Shown: positions 25,100 to 33,573 of the stretch, one piece after another
How the letters are laid out: every line of letters starts with the position of its first letter
Position numbering within the stretch: position 1 is the stretch's first letter
DNA from: Bin87 sp964502995
Lineage (GTDB): Bacteria > Chloroflexota > Dehalococcoidia > Lucifugimonadales > UBA3495
Reading direction: 5' to 3'
NCBI GenBank assembly: GCA_964502995.1
Contig: CAZCZB010000014.1
Coordinates: 1-61,493 of the forward strand
Length of the DNA stretch: 61,493 nucleotides
Notes under the pieces: generated by a model
Told to the model about the DNA's origin: nothing
Databases searched by the model: none
The model's input: the letters and a program-made list of their open reading frames with translations, nothing else
Program-made: the position numbers and the translations under genes

Positions 25100-25585
25100 C
25101 TATTCGGATTCAGGCCGCTCTGCCATTGCGAGCACCTCCGCCCATTCCTCGGGCGTGACCGGTTGAACCGATAACCGTTGGCCGCGCCTGGTGACCAGCA
25201 TTTCCGACAGGGCCGGGTTGGCCTTCAATTCGTTGAGGCTGATGAACCGCGGCAAACGCCGGTCGGCTTTTATGTCGACCATCATCCAGGTGGGGTTGGC
25301 CGGGTCGGATTTGGGGTCGTAGTATCGCGAATTGGGGTCCCACGCCGTGTCGTCCGGATAACCCTCGCGCACGATGCGTGCCGTACCCACGATGCCCGGC
25401 GGCTTGGCGTTGCTGTGGTAGAACAGGATATGATCGCCGGCTTTCATGTCGTCGCGCATGAAGTTGCGGGCCTGGTAGTTTCGGACGCCGTCCCATTCAG
25501 CCGTCTGATCGTCCTCACTTTCGAGATCGTCAAAGGAATACGACGACGGCTCGGACTTGAACAGCCAGTATCTCGGTTCTGCCAT
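25100..25585 (-). CDS. EVE domain-containing protein
   Basis: 161 residues, a single EVE domain, a PUA-like fold expected to bind modified nucleic acid bases. Key segments: RYWLFKSEPSSYSFDDLE at the start, WDGVRNYQARNFMRDDMKAGD, and VGTARIVREGYPDDTAWD. The aromatic pocket tryptophan of YWLFK is present. ATG 25585 is chosen; the longer start adds 26 residues that overlap the end of the P-II gene. It follows the P-II gene by 31 bases. EVE proteins of this size occur in many bacteria without a known target; no restriction system is nearby. Confidence 0.9.
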   Translation of the reverse strand: MAEPRYWLFKSEPSSYSFDDLESEDDQTAEWDGVRNYQARNFMRDDMKAGDHILFYHSNAKPPGIVGTARIVREGYPDDTAWDPNSRYYDPKSDPANPTWMMVDIKADRRLPRFISLNELKANPALSEMLVTRRGQRLSVQPVTPEEWAEVLAMAERPESE

Positions 25586-25616
25586 GATTCCCACTCCGGC
25601 GGTTTGACAAGCCTGA

Positions 25617-25961
25617 TCAGACTGCGTCCGGGCCATGTTCGCCAGTGCGGATGCGGATGGCATCGCTCACCTCGTACACGAATATCTTGCCGTCGCCGGG
25701 GTTGCCGGTGATCGCGTTGGTGCGCACGATGTCCACTGCCTTGTCAACGTCGCTGTCGTTGACCACCACTTCGAGCTTCACCTTGGGCAGCATATCGATG
25801 TGGAACGTGCCCAGGCCGCGGGCCGCCGTGACTTCGACGCCGCCCTGCGCGCCCCGGCCGCTGACCTGGGTGACGGTCAGCCCCACGATGCCCGCGTCGC
25901 TCAGCGCGTCTTTGACCTGGTTCAATCGCTCTGGGCGAAATATCGCTTCTATTTTGATCAT
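25617..25961 (-). CDS. P-II nitrogen/energy regulatory protein
   Basis: 114 residues. P-II trimers sense ATP/ADP and 2-oxoglutarate and control a partner protein. Conserved parts: IEAIFRPERLNQVKDALSDAG, the B-loop TGNPGDGKIFVYEV and the C-loop IRIRTGE. The T-loop differs: GRGAQGGVEVTAARGLGTFHI is two residues longer than in GlnB. The position of the uridylylated Tyr51 is alanine, so uridylylation is not expected. It starts 44 bases after an acyl-CoA ligase gene and is followed by an EVE gene. There is no amtB or glnA nearby, so its target is unknown; the ligase is a candidate by position only. RBS AGGAGA. Confidence 0.9.
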   Translation of the reverse strand: MIKIEAIFRPERLNQVKDALSDAGIVGLTVTQVSGRGAQGGVEVTAARGLGTFHIDMLPKVKLEVVVNDSDVDKAVDIVRTNAITGNPGDGKIFVYEVSDAIRIRTGEHGPDAV

Positions 25962-26005
25962 CGTTGTATCTCCTGCCGCGGCCTGCGTTATCGCACTGGA
26001 TTAAA

Positions 26006-27634
26006 TCAACGCCGGATCTGGATGCCGGCCACTTCCCGGTCGAAACATCCGGCGATCAGGTCTTCTCGTTCCTGCCTGAGCACATCCTTCCGTACCCGCA
26101 GGCTGGGTGTACGCGGCAGTTCGTCGCGTATCTCGATGTATCGCGGCACCTTGAAGTAGGCCAGGTTGTCGGCGCACCAATACACCACGTCTTCCGGGTC
26201 GACGGATTCGCCCGGCCTGGGCGTCACGTATGCCTTGACCTCGTCCTCGCCGAGGTCCGACGGCACTGCGATGATGGCGCAGTCCAGCACTCGTTCGTGT
26301 CGCTTGATCACGTCCTCGACTTCCTGGGACGAGATGTTTTCGCCCCTGCGCCGAATGACGTCCTTTTTGCGGTCCACGAAGTAAAGATAACCGTCGTCGT
26401 CCCGCCACCCAAGGTCGCCGGTGAACAGCCAGCCATCGCGCAACGAGGCGTTGGTCTCTACCTCGTTTCGCCAATAGCCGGCCATGGTGGCCGGGTTGCG
26501 GATGGTGATTTCACCGGGCGTGCCGTTGGCGACCGGGTGCCCTGCGTCATCGACGATTCTGACGGTGTTGTCGAAAGCCGGGTCCGGATGCTGGCGTGGC
26601 TGTCCCGACGAGTTGGGCCTTCGTTCTCCGCGAATGGTCTCGATGGTGCCGTAGCAGGTCTCGGTCATGCCGAAGCCCACGATAATATCGGTGCCGAAGC
26701 GCTGCTCAAACTCGCTGAGGAACTCGGGCGAGAAGGAGGGCGATCCGTAGAACAGGCGCACGGTGTTGTCCCGGTCGTCCTGCTGCGGGTCGTTCTTAGC
26801 GAGGACGGGCATCATCATTCCGATGAAATTCACCACGGTGGCGCGGGCATCCCTGACCTGCTGCCAGAAACGGGACGCGCTGAACCGGTCCTGCACGATC
26901 AGAGTTGCGCCGGAAGCCAGCGTGCCCATCGTGCTGTAATACTGCGCGTTGGCGTGGAAGTAGGGCAGGCAGGTGAAAAAGCGGTCGTCCGGGGTCGCCT
27001 GAGTCCACAGGGCGAAACCCTGGCCGGCGGACACGTACATCTGGTGGGTCACCTGCACGCCCTTGGGGTTACCCGTGGTTCCGGAGGTGTACTGCAACAT
27101 CGATATGTCGGTGGGCGACACCGCTGGCAGTTCTTGCAACGGGTCGGAATCTGCGAGCAGCCGGCGATAGTCCGTCCACCCCTGAGCGTCCTGATCGCCG
27201 ACGATCAGGCGGTGCTGCACGCAGGGGGCGATGTCGGCTGCCTGAGTTGCCACGTCGATGAGGCTTTCGTGGGCGACCAGCGCCGTCGCTTCCGCATTGT
27301 TCAGGATGTAGGCCATTTCGTCGCGACGATAGGCCGTGTTGATTGTGACCGCGATCCCGCCGATAAGGGACAGGCCGAACCAGGTGTAAAGCACCTCGGG
27401 AACGTTGGGCAGATACAAGCACACGCGGTCACCGTGGCCGACTCCCAGCGATTGGAACATGCCGGCGGCCTGACGGCAGCGGGCCATAAACTCACGGTAG
27501 GTGATGTCCTGTCCCGCGATTTCTACGAACGTCTTGTCGGGATAGGCGGCCGTGACGATTTGCAGAAATTCACCCAGCGATTTTTCCCAGGACCGCCGGC
27601 CGGACAACGGTTCCAAGCCCAGTATGCTGCTCAT
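26006..27634 (-). CDS. AMP-binding acyl-CoA ligase
   Basis: 542 residues. These enzymes activate a carboxylic acid to acyl-AMP and transfer it to CoA. The adenylation motif QYTSGTTGNPKGVQVTH sits at 181-197, GFGMTETCYGT at about 326, and TGDLGWRDDDGYLYFVDRKK follows in the second half. The catalytic C-terminal lysine usually lies in a TGK motif; here the segment is PRTPSLRVRKDVLR, so the lysine position seems to be Leu-Arg. This might be a true loss or a shifted alignment. CaiC-like (carnitine/crotonobetaine) ligases are the nearest type I recognise. The gene heads a run with P-II and EVE genes. Confidence 0.85.
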   Translation of the reverse strand: MSSILGLEPLSGRRSWEKSLGEFLQIVTAAYPDKTFVEIAGQDITYREFMARCRQAAGMFQSLGVGHGDRVCLYLPNVPEVLYTWFGLSLIGGIAVTINTAYRRDEMAYILNNAEATALVAHESLIDVATQAADIAPCVQHRLIVGDQDAQGWTDYRRLLADSDPLQELPAVSPTDISMLQYTSGTTGNPKGVQVTHQMYVSAGQGFALWTQATPDDRFFTCLPYFHANAQYYSTMGTLASGATLIVQDRFSASRFWQQVRDARATVVNFIGMMMPVLAKNDPQQDDRDNTVRLFYGSPSFSPEFLSEFEQRFGTDIIVGFGMTETCYGTIETIRGERRPNSSGQPRQHPDPAFDNTVRIVDDAGHPVANGTPGEITIRNPATMAGYWRNEVETNASLRDGWLFTGDLGWRDDDGYLYFVDRKKDVIRRRGENISSQEVEDVIKRHERVLDCAIIAVPSDLGEDEVKAYVTPRPGESVDPEDVVYWCADNLAYFKVPRYIEIRDELPRTPSLRVRKDVLRQEREDLIAGCFDREVAGIQIRR

Positions 27635-27830
27635 TTTTTACAATCCCAATACGCTGGTCCACCGAGTTTCAGACCGGATTCACGCTAACACGCACTCCCA
27701 AACGGGTCAATAGTCGCCATACGAACCTGCGGTTCTTTCGATTGTTGGCAGACCGGCCAGTGGACGGTTCACGGGGAGCCTGTGGAAACGAGACCTCCGT
27801 CTGAATCATTGTGTCGATTTTGTTTTGCCC

Positions 27831-27988
27831 CTCACGCGTACCCACTTTGTCATTGCGAGTCCGCCCGCGGTCCGCCGGTGGCGGATGGCAATCTCGTTGA
27901 CTGGCGGACGCTCCTCCCTTCGGCGGGATTGCCGCGTCCGCCGCCGGCGGACTCGCAATGACAGTTCAACAAAATGGGTACGCGTGAG
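27831..27988. mobile_element. MITE-like inverted-repeat element, copy 2
   Basis: 158 bp, nearly identical to copy 1 at 9038-9195 and with the same end sequence CTCACGCGTACCCA on both sides. It is flanked by a 9-bp direct repeat, GTTTTGCCC, at 27822-27830 and 27990-27998 (one extra base after the right end). It sits in the gap between the acyl-CoA ligase start and the DUF35 gene, which otherwise (27635-28099) holds no gene. Confidence 0.85.
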
Positions 27989-28099
27989 CGTTTTGCCCGG
28001 TTTGACACCCCACCGGGGCAGATTTAAACTGCCTGCAATCATTCGCGCGCCAGTGAATATCCGCCGCGCGCCGGTGAAAATCCGCGCTTCGAGAACGCC

Positions 28100-28510
28100 A
28101 TGCCCATCTCTGTCGACGAACGATGCCTGCGCCTCACCTCCGATGATGGTTCCACCGGCACGCTGCTGGGGATGCGGTGTACGGAGTGTGGTGTGATCGT
28201 GTTCGGACCGGCCACTTTCTGCCAGTCCTGCGCGTCGAATCAACTCGTTCAGGTTGATCTGTCCACGGACGGCACTCTGTTCAGCTACACGATAGTGCGG
28301 GTGCCGCCGCCGGGCTGGCCCGGTCAGGTTCCCTACGTGCTGAGCGAGGTGGAGTTGCCCGAAGGGCCCCATGTTCTGGCAGAACTCATTGATTGCGCCC
28401 ACGATTCGTTGCGCGTGGGGATACCGGTGACGCTGGCCCTGCAGCCGGTGTCCATGGATGGCGTGGCAGATTCCGAACGCATCGTGTACAAGTTTCGACC
28501 AGCCGGCTGA
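28100..28510 (+). CDS. DUF35 zinc-ribbon/OB-fold protein
   Basis: 136 residues. The rubredoxin-like zinc ribbon CTECGVIVFGPATFCQSC is at about 27-44 (two C-x2-C pairs) and is followed by an OB-fold: GTLFSYTIVRVPPPGW and VLSEVELPEGPHVLAEL. DUF35 proteins partner acyl-CoA thiolases; a well-studied case is the Ltp2/ChsH2-type retro-aldolase of steroid side-chain breakdown. Here the thiolase gene starts 24 bases downstream, so a two-subunit complex is likely. A TAAACT -10-like element lies at 28023-28028. Confidence 0.88.
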   Translation: MPISVDERCLRLTSDDGSTGTLLGMRCTECGVIVFGPATFCQSCASNQLVQVDLSTDGTLFSYTIVRVPPPGWPGQVPYVLSEVELPEGPHVLAELIDCAHDSLRVGIPVTLALQPVSMDGVADSERIVYKFRPAG

Positions 28511-28534
28511 CTCACACCCACCAGGAGTTCAACG

Positions 28535-29689
28535 ATGACCCAGTTTCCCCCCGGCCGTGAGGTCTATGTGGTCGGCGTCGGCCTGCACGCTTTCGGCAGG
28601 TTTCCGGACAAATCCCTGTCCGACCTTGCCCGCGACGCCGTCGTTGACGCGCTCCAGGACAGCGGCGTGCCCTGGCCGGCGATACCGGTGGCCTATTTCG
28701 GGCACGTTTATTATCACGGGATGTCGGTTGGGGAAACCACGCTGGCCCAACTGGGTCTGACGGGCGTGCCGATCATCAACGTGGAGAATGCTTGCTCCAG
28801 TGGATCGACCGCCTTCTGGCAGGCCTATTGGGGAATCACGTCGGGAGTGTTTGACCTGGCGCTGGCCTTCGGAGCGGAGAAGGTTCCCGGCGGCCCGGTT
28901 ACGGTTACCGCGGAGAACAGCCCGGCCCGCTACATCGGCGGCGACCACATGATGGCCGGGTACGCGCTGCGGATGACCCGATACATGGAAGAGACGGGTG
29001 CGCCCGCGTCGGCGCTGGCCCAGGTTACCGTGAAAGCGAGGCAGAACGCGGCGCTGAATCCCTATGCCCATCGCAAGGACACGTACACCGTTGAGGACGT
29101 GCTGAATTCCCGCCTCATCGCAGACCCCCTGACGCTGTACCAGTGCTGCCCGACCAGCGAGGGCGGGGCGGCGGCGGTGCTCTGCGCCGGCGATACCCTG
29201 GACGCCTACGGCATTGATCGTAACCGCGCCATCAGGATCGCCGCCGCATCGCTGACTTCAGGGAACTACAACGGTCGTGGGAGCGACCATTCGGCGTTCA
29301 GTCCGTACCGCACAGAGCCGGCCGCCCTGCAGGCATACGAGATGTCGGGCATTGACCCTGAGGACGTGGACATTGTGCAGGTCCACGATGCGGCCACCAT
29401 TGGCGAGTTGCAGCAACTGGAAGCGCTGCACATTTTCCCGTTTGGCGAGGCCTGGCAAGCCACCGCCGAGGGGCGCACCGCGCTCACCGGCGACGTGCCG
29501 GTCAACACCGACGGCGGGCTGCTTGCCATGGGGCACCCCTTCGGCGCAACCGGTATCAGGATGGTCCACGAGACCGTGACCCAACTGCGCGGAGAGGCCG
29601 GAGCCCGCCAGGTCGAGAACCCCCGGGTCGGGGTGGCCCAATGCTCGGGGGCCGGCGACGTGACCACCGTGCAGATTTTCACCAGGTAA
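28535..29689 (+). CDS. Thiolase-fold enzyme (SCP2/lipid-transfer-protein-like acyl-CoA thiolase or aldolase)
   Basis: 384 residues. The nucleophile cysteine C87 lies in NVENACSSGSTAFW. Other family motifs: HDAATIGELQQLEAL and NTDGGLLAMGHPFGATGIRM. The usual C-terminal active-site cysteine loop is QCSGAGD. The sequence fits the SCP2-thiolase/Ltp2 group rather than biosynthetic AcAT. The enzyme would cleave or condense acyl-CoA units, either as a thiolase or as a retro-aldolase with the DUF35 partner. Its role in a sterol or polyketide-like pathway is only inferred. Confidence 0.88.
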   Translation: MTQFPPGREVYVVGVGLHAFGRFPDKSLSDLARDAVVDALQDSGVPWPAIPVAYFGHVYYHGMSVGETTLAQLGLTGVPIINVENACSSGSTAFWQAYWGITSGVFDLALAFGAEKVPGGPVTVTAENSPARYIGGDHMMAGYALRMTRYMEETGAPASALAQVTVKARQNAALNPYAHRKDTYTVEDVLNSRLIADPLTLYQCCPTSEGGAAAVLCAGDTLDAYGIDRNRAIRIAAASLTSGNYNGRGSDHSAFSPYRTEPAALQAYEMSGIDPEDVDIVQVHDAATIGELQQLEALHIFPFGEAWQATAEGRTALTGDVPVNTDGGLLAMGHPFGATGIRMVHETVTQLRGEAGARQVENPRVGVAQCSGAGDVTTVQIFTR

Positions 29690-29705
29690 TTGGGCGTGTG
29701 TCAGC

Positions 29706-29990
29706 ATGGCGAACTTTCTGATAATGGCCGCCATGAAGGGCCGGTTCATGTCGGAACAGGGCAACCTGTACGACAATTTCCAGATGCTGGGGTACATGGA
29801 AGGAGCGTCGCCATTTGACGCGGTGGCGGCGTTTTTCGACCAGCCCAAATTTCCCATAGCCTGGGCGGACGTTGAGTACATGTGGGCCGAAAGGCTCGCC
29901 GACGACCCCGACACCGGCCACCACGGCGAATACGAGCGGATTTACGTGGCGTCGCTGAGGGAACGCTGGGAGGGTTCTTCCCGCAATTGA
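29706..29990 (+). CDS. Small conserved-looking protein of unknown function
   Basis: 94 residues. No family recognised. It begins MANFLIMAAMKGRFMSEQGN and contains WADVEYMWAERLADDPD and EYERIYVASLRERWEG. It has many aromatic and acidic residues and no signal peptide. It starts 16 bases after the thiolase stop and ends before a strong hairpin, so it is probably in the same transcript. The codon usage looks like that of the neighbours. A subunit or accessory protein of the thiolase complex is possible. Confidence 0.55.
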   Translation: MANFLIMAAMKGRFMSEQGNLYDNFQMLGYMEGASPFDAVAAFFDQPKFPIAWADVEYMWAERLADDPDTGHHGEYERIYVASLRERWEGSSRN

Positions 29991-30021
29991 GGCGAAACGG
30001 TGGTATTGAACCGGGCATATG

Positions 30022-30052
30022 CGAAAGGGGCGAGTGCAGACTCGCCCCTTCG
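30022..30052. terminator. Hairpin between convergent genes at 30 kb
   Basis: CGAAAGGGGCGAGT, a short loop, ACTCGCCCCTTCG, followed by TGTTTTCT on the plus strand. It terminates the DUF35-thiolase run and can also serve the minus-strand aldolase gene. Confidence 0.75.
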
Positions 30053-30071
30053 TGTTTTCTATTCCAACCGG

Positions 30072-30854
30072 CTACACCGAATCCGCCTTGTTCCTGAGAC
30101 GTGAGAACTCGGTCCGGAATCCTTCGGTCAGCGCGCGGCGATCGGTGCCGTGGAGCACGAACCGAGCGCCCTGCTCAATCCAATACTCGGAAAGTTCGGG
30201 GGTCTGATGATGCACCAGGGTGGGCAAACCACGGGATTCGCACTTGTCGATGATGCCCTTGACCGTGGTTTTGTACACTTCCTGGTCGTAATCGTCGGGC
30301 ACGCCCAACGAAATGCTCATGTCGTTGGGTCCGACAAAAATCGCATCGATGTGCGGCACGTCGAGCATGGCGTCCAGATTATCCACGGCTGCCTGGCTCT
30401 CGACGCCGATGATGCAGATGTTGTCGCGGTTGCGCGCTTCGAGGTACGCCTTGCTGCTGTCGCTGGGGAATTCGCCGGATTCCAGGGCCTGCTCGGCCGC
30501 TTCACCCTTCAGCGGGCGGAACTTGGCCGCCTTGACCACTTCCCGCACCTGATCCACCGTCTCGCAATAGGGCGCCAGGATGCCCTGCGCGCCGGCGTCG
30601 ATGGCCATGGTGACGTAGTGCGAATCCGGGATGGGAATGCGGACGATGGGGACCACGCTGATGGTGTTGAACATGGTCAGGTAGTCGCCAAGTTCGCCGC
30701 GGCTTCGGGGACTATGCTCGGTGTCGATGATTACGTAGTCCAGCCCCACACCGTCCAGTATCGGGATCCATCGGGGACTGCGGTTGATGCTGATCATGGT
30801 GCCGAAAATGCGGCCACCCTGTTGAAGTGTGTTTTTGAGGTCCGCGCCACTCAT
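30072..30854 (-). CDS. HpcH/HpaI-type aldolase/citrate lyase family protein
   Basis: 260 residues, normal for class II pyruvate-dependent aldolases such as HpaI and GarL. Metal-site and substrate motifs: DYVIIDTEHSPRS near residue 45, GAQGILAPYCETVDQVREVV near 95, CIIGVESQAAVDN near 150, and FVGPNDMSISLG near 175. The enzyme would cleave a 4-hydroxy-2-oxoacid into pyruvate or oxaloacetate and an aldehyde; the substrate is unknown. ATG 30854 (MSGADLKNTL) is used; the longer start crosses the promoter. There is a TGC-TATACT promoter element about 60 bases upstream. Confidence 0.88.
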   Translation of the reverse strand: MSGADLKNTLQQGGRIFGTMISINRSPRWIPILDGVGLDYVIIDTEHSPRSRGELGDYLTMFNTISVVPIVRIPIPDSHYVTMAIDAGAQGILAPYCETVDQVREVVKAAKFRPLKGEAAEQALESGEFPSDSSKAYLEARNRDNICIIGVESQAAVDNLDAMLDVPHIDAIFVGPNDMSISLGVPDDYDQEVYKTTVKGIIDKCESRGLPTLVHHQTPELSEYWIEQGARFVLHGTDRRALTEGFRTEFSRLRNKADSV

Positions 30855-30913
30855 CGGTGTCTTTGCTCCTTGCTGCTGTCGGCCTGGATTCTTCGCGCCG
30901 GGTTTCGGCGGCG

Positions 30914-30922
30914 AGTATAGCA
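30914..30922 (-). promoter_or_regulatory. Extended -10 element of the HpaI-type aldolase gene
   Basis: TGC-TATACT on the minus strand, 60 bases before the start at 30854. It sits back to back with the plus-strand RNase D promoter, forming a divergent promoter region. Confidence 0.6.
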
Positions 30923-30969
30923 CGGTGGTGCGCGGAGACCGGGGCCACGCACAGGCTGGGCTTTATGTA

Positions 30970-30978
30970 TGCTAAACT
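30970..30978 (+). promoter_or_regulatory. Extended -10 element of the RNase D gene
   Basis: TGC-TAAACT, 58 bases before the TTG start at 31037. Same core as the elements before cysS and the gene at 39955. Confidence 0.55.
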
Positions 30979-31036
30979 CCTGCTGATCACATTCCGTCAC
31001 AAACACAGGTTGTCCTAACCGCATCAGGATGTACGT

Positions 31037-32176
31037 TTGCCGATCCAGTATCGTTACATCAGCCAGCAAGCCGAATGGGATGCCGTGGCGAGCGAGTTCG
31101 GCGCGGCCCCCAGGTTGGCCGTCGACACGGAGCGCAACGGGCGTTATTCGTACCGCGAGCGCATCTGCCTGATTCAGATCTCCGACGGCGCCCAGACAGT
31201 TCTCGTTGACCCGCTGGCGGTTCACGACCTGACGGCGCTGGGGGACATCCTGCACGACCCGCGGGTGGTCAAGGCGATTCACGGCTCGGAAGAGGACATC
31301 AGGTTCTTCCATCGCGATTTCGGGTTCGCGGTCGACAATCTTTTTGATACGGGAATGGCGGCCCGCTTTTTGGGGGTGGCCCGCCCCAACCTGGGGGCAG
31401 TTCTGGAGGAGTTTTCCGGGGTCGTGATCCCCAAGGACCCGAAGTTGCAAATGTCCCATTGGGGCCTGCGCCCCCTGCCTCGCGCGGCGCTCGATTATGC
31501 GGCGGGCGACGTACACCACATGCTGCCATTGGTGGATGAGTTGGAATATCGCCTGGCAAAAGCGGGACGCACCGCGTGGGTGGAGGAAGAGTGCGAGAGG
31601 GTCGCCAGACTCCGATTCCCACCGGAAGAACCGCCTGAAACAGCCTACCGGCGGATCAAGGGGTGGGATTCGCTAACGCCCCGGCAGATCACGATTTTGC
31701 GGGAAATTTACGTGTTCCGCGACGACAAGGCCTGCGTCTGGGACATTCCGATCTACCAGGCGGCGAGCAACGACGACCTGTTCGTGATCGCTCAAGCCGA
31801 CGGGATGGTTGAGAGGGGAGTCGGCGGTTTGCTGGCAAACCGTTGCTTTGGCGAGTTGCGTGAGGTGATCGAGCGCGCGATCGATGGCCCAGAGGATCCA
31901 AAACCGCAACCGGAGACGCACCGGGAACCGTGGCCGGCCGAGCGGCGGGAACGGTTGAAATTCCTGAAAGCCTGGCGTACCCGGGTGTCCCAGGAGTTGG
32001 ACCTGGCGGTGAGCCACATCTGGCCCACGCCGAGCCTGGAGCGGATCGCATCCGGGCCGGAGTCGCTGGCCGGCGAAATGGCGGATGGCCATGCCGAGGT
32101 TCGACGCTGGCAGCAGCAGGAGTTTGGCGCGGAACTCGCTGAAATGGTCGATTTTTGGAGAGCCGAGGGGTTCTGA
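31037..32176 (+). CDS. rnd: Ribonuclease D
   Basis: 379 residues, the standard RNase D size. It trims 3' ends of tRNA and other stable RNAs. The DEDDy exonuclease domain begins with LAVDTERNGRYSYRERICLI (D30, E32). Its second motif is VKAIHGSEEDIRFFHRDF and its third is LDYAAGDVHHMLPL, the Y-x3-D motif. An HRDC domain follows at about 215-290 (DSLTPRQITILREIYVFRD). Start codon TTG gives MPIQYRYISQQAEW, which aligns with the usual N-terminus. A second, poorly conserved RNase D C-terminal domain fills the rest. It is a single gene with its own promoter and a terminator after it. Confidence 0.93.
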   Translation: MPIQYRYISQQAEWDAVASEFGAAPRLAVDTERNGRYSYRERICLIQISDGAQTVLVDPLAVHDLTALGDILHDPRVVKAIHGSEEDIRFFHRDFGFAVDNLFDTGMAARFLGVARPNLGAVLEEFSGVVIPKDPKLQMSHWGLRPLPRAALDYAAGDVHHMLPLVDELEYRLAKAGRTAWVEEECERVARLRFPPEEPPETAYRRIKGWDSLTPRQITILREIYVFRDDKACVWDIPIYQAASNDDLFVIAQADGMVERGVGGLLANRCFGELREVIERAIDGPEDPKPQPETHREPWPAERRERLKFLKAWRTRVSQELDLAVSHIWPTPSLERIASGPESLAGEMADGHAEVRRWQQQEFGAELAEMVDFWRAEGF

Positions 32177-32198
32177 ATCCTCGCGCCATTGGTTAAAT

Positions 32199-32232
32199 GC
32201 GCGTGGCACCGCATTGCAGCCGTGCCACGCGC
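32199..32232. terminator. Hairpin between rnd and the M20 peptidase gene
   Basis: GCGCGTGGCAC, a loop of 12 bases, GTGCCACGCGC. An 11-bp perfect stem between two convergent stop codons. No long T-run follows on either side. Confidence 0.6.
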
Positions 32233-32278
32233 GCCTTTGGTATCGGCAGGTTCCGCCGGTTCGCGGCGCCAGGCCGCG

Positions 32279-33364
32279 CTATGCCCCGTAGGTCATCAGC
32301 TCCTCGCAGAAGCGCGCGGTGTTGATGAGGTCGGGAATCACGACATACTCGTCGATGGTGTGCATCAGATTGGTGGCCATTCCCACCACGACGCTCTCGA
32401 TGCCGTTCAGGCGGAACACGTTGCCATCGGTGCCGCCGCCGGAGGGCTTGATGTTGGGTTCCATGCCCATGCCGCGCATGACCCGGGTCACCAGTTGCAC
32501 CGTGGGCTCGTTGGGGTCCAAGCGGTACATCTGGAACATCATTTCCAGGTGTTCGGTGATCTCGGCGTCAGTGTAGCGACTGCGAACGGTGTTGATGCTG
32601 GTAATCAGCTGCATCCTCATCAGTTCCAGCGATTCCATGTTCATGCTGCGGAATTCGCCGCTCACGGTCGCCTCCGACGGCACCGCGTTGCGCACGGTTC
32701 CGCCGGTAACGGTTCCCACGTTGAAGGTGGTTTCCTGGTCGATGCGTCCCTGGGGCAGTTCGGCGATCAACTCGCTGGCAATCCTGATGGCAGACAGGCC
32801 TTTTTCCGGCTCCACGCCGGCGTGGGCTCCGCGGCCCCTAACGTCGATATCGAAGGCCATGTAGGTTGGGCTGGCGCCGGTGATGGTGTTAACGGGCCCG
32901 TTGCCATCGAACACGACGGCTTCGGTGCCGCGCAACATCGAGAAGTCCAGATTGGACGCGCCCACCAGTCCGATTTCCTCGCCCCGGGTGAGCACGACTT
33001 CCAGCGGCCGGCGGGGACGTCCCTGTTCCTTGACGGATTCCAGCGCTTCCAGGATCGCGGCGACTCCGGCCTTGCAATCGCCGCCCAGGATGGTATTGCC
33101 GTCGGAGGTGATGCGGTCGCCCACGACCTGGGGTTTGATGCTCCGGCCGGGATCGACGGTGTCCATGTGCGCCGAAAGGATCAACGGCGTGCCGTCAGAG
33201 TCCTCGCGCGCGATTACGTTGCCATGGTCGTCCCGCGCCACGTGAAAACCCAAGTTGCTCAAACGGTCGGAAACGTGGAGCGCGACGTCCCACTCCTCGC
33301 CGGACGGACTGTCGATGCGTACCAGATCGCTGAAATCGTTGACCATTCGTTCCTGGTTGGCCAT
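32279..33364 (-). CDS. M20-family metallopeptidase (PepT/CPG2-like)
   Basis: 361 residues. Zinc-site motifs: ILSAHMDTVDPG near 70, NTILGGDCKAGVAAI near 100, LTRGEEIGLVGASNLD near 130, and GGTDGNVFRLNG near 315 for the last ligand region. The dimerisation domain contains FDIDVRGRGAHAGVEPEKG. The organisation fits peptidase T-like or DapE/carboxypeptidase G2-like members, not the IAA-hydrolase type at 15254. The natural substrate is unknown. It is divergent from the GNAT gene. Confidence 0.88.
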   Translation of the reverse strand: MANQERMVNDFSDLVRIDSPSGEEWDVALHVSDRLSNLGFHVARDDHGNVIAREDSDGTPLILSAHMDTVDPGRSIKPQVVGDRITSDGNTILGGDCKAGVAAILEALESVKEQGRPRRPLEVVLTRGEEIGLVGASNLDFSMLRGTEAVVFDGNGPVNTITGASPTYMAFDIDVRGRGAHAGVEPEKGLSAIRIASELIAELPQGRIDQETTFNVGTVTGGTVRNAVPSEATVSGEFRSMNMESLELMRMQLITSINTVRSRYTDAEITEHLEMMFQMYRLDPNEPTVQLVTRVMRGMGMEPNIKPSGGGTDGNVFRLNGIESVVVGMATNLMHTIDEYVVIPDLINTARFCEELMTYGA

Positions 33365-33533
33365 GAGTCACCTCTATGGAGTTGTCGGTTCGGTATGTGT
33401 CGATCGGTAGTCGAAAGTTGGATGGGTGTCCGGCACGCATTGGCGATTTGGGACACGGAAGGTCCGGAGAGGACATTGACCCAGCAACGCCAGTTCACAA
33501 ATCGAACCGGCGCCGATGCCGTTTCAGGTTGCC

Positions 33534-33542
33534 TATTATAAC
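33534..33542. promoter_or_regulatory. Divergent promoter between the M20 peptidase and GNAT genes
   Basis: The nine bases TATTATAAC give TATAAT on the minus strand (33535-33540) and TATAAC or TATTAT on the plus strand. The plus-strand start is about 30 bases away; the minus-strand start is about 170 bases away. Confidence 0.45.
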
Positions 33543-33573
33543 TTAGGTTATTAGAATCAACAGTTGATCTGCC

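Noticed and set aside
25964..27688. A 574-codon plus-strand frame opposite the acyl-CoA ligase
   Set aside because: Antisense shadow of a clear AMP-binding ligase; no motif, and it ignores the P-II/ligase operon order.
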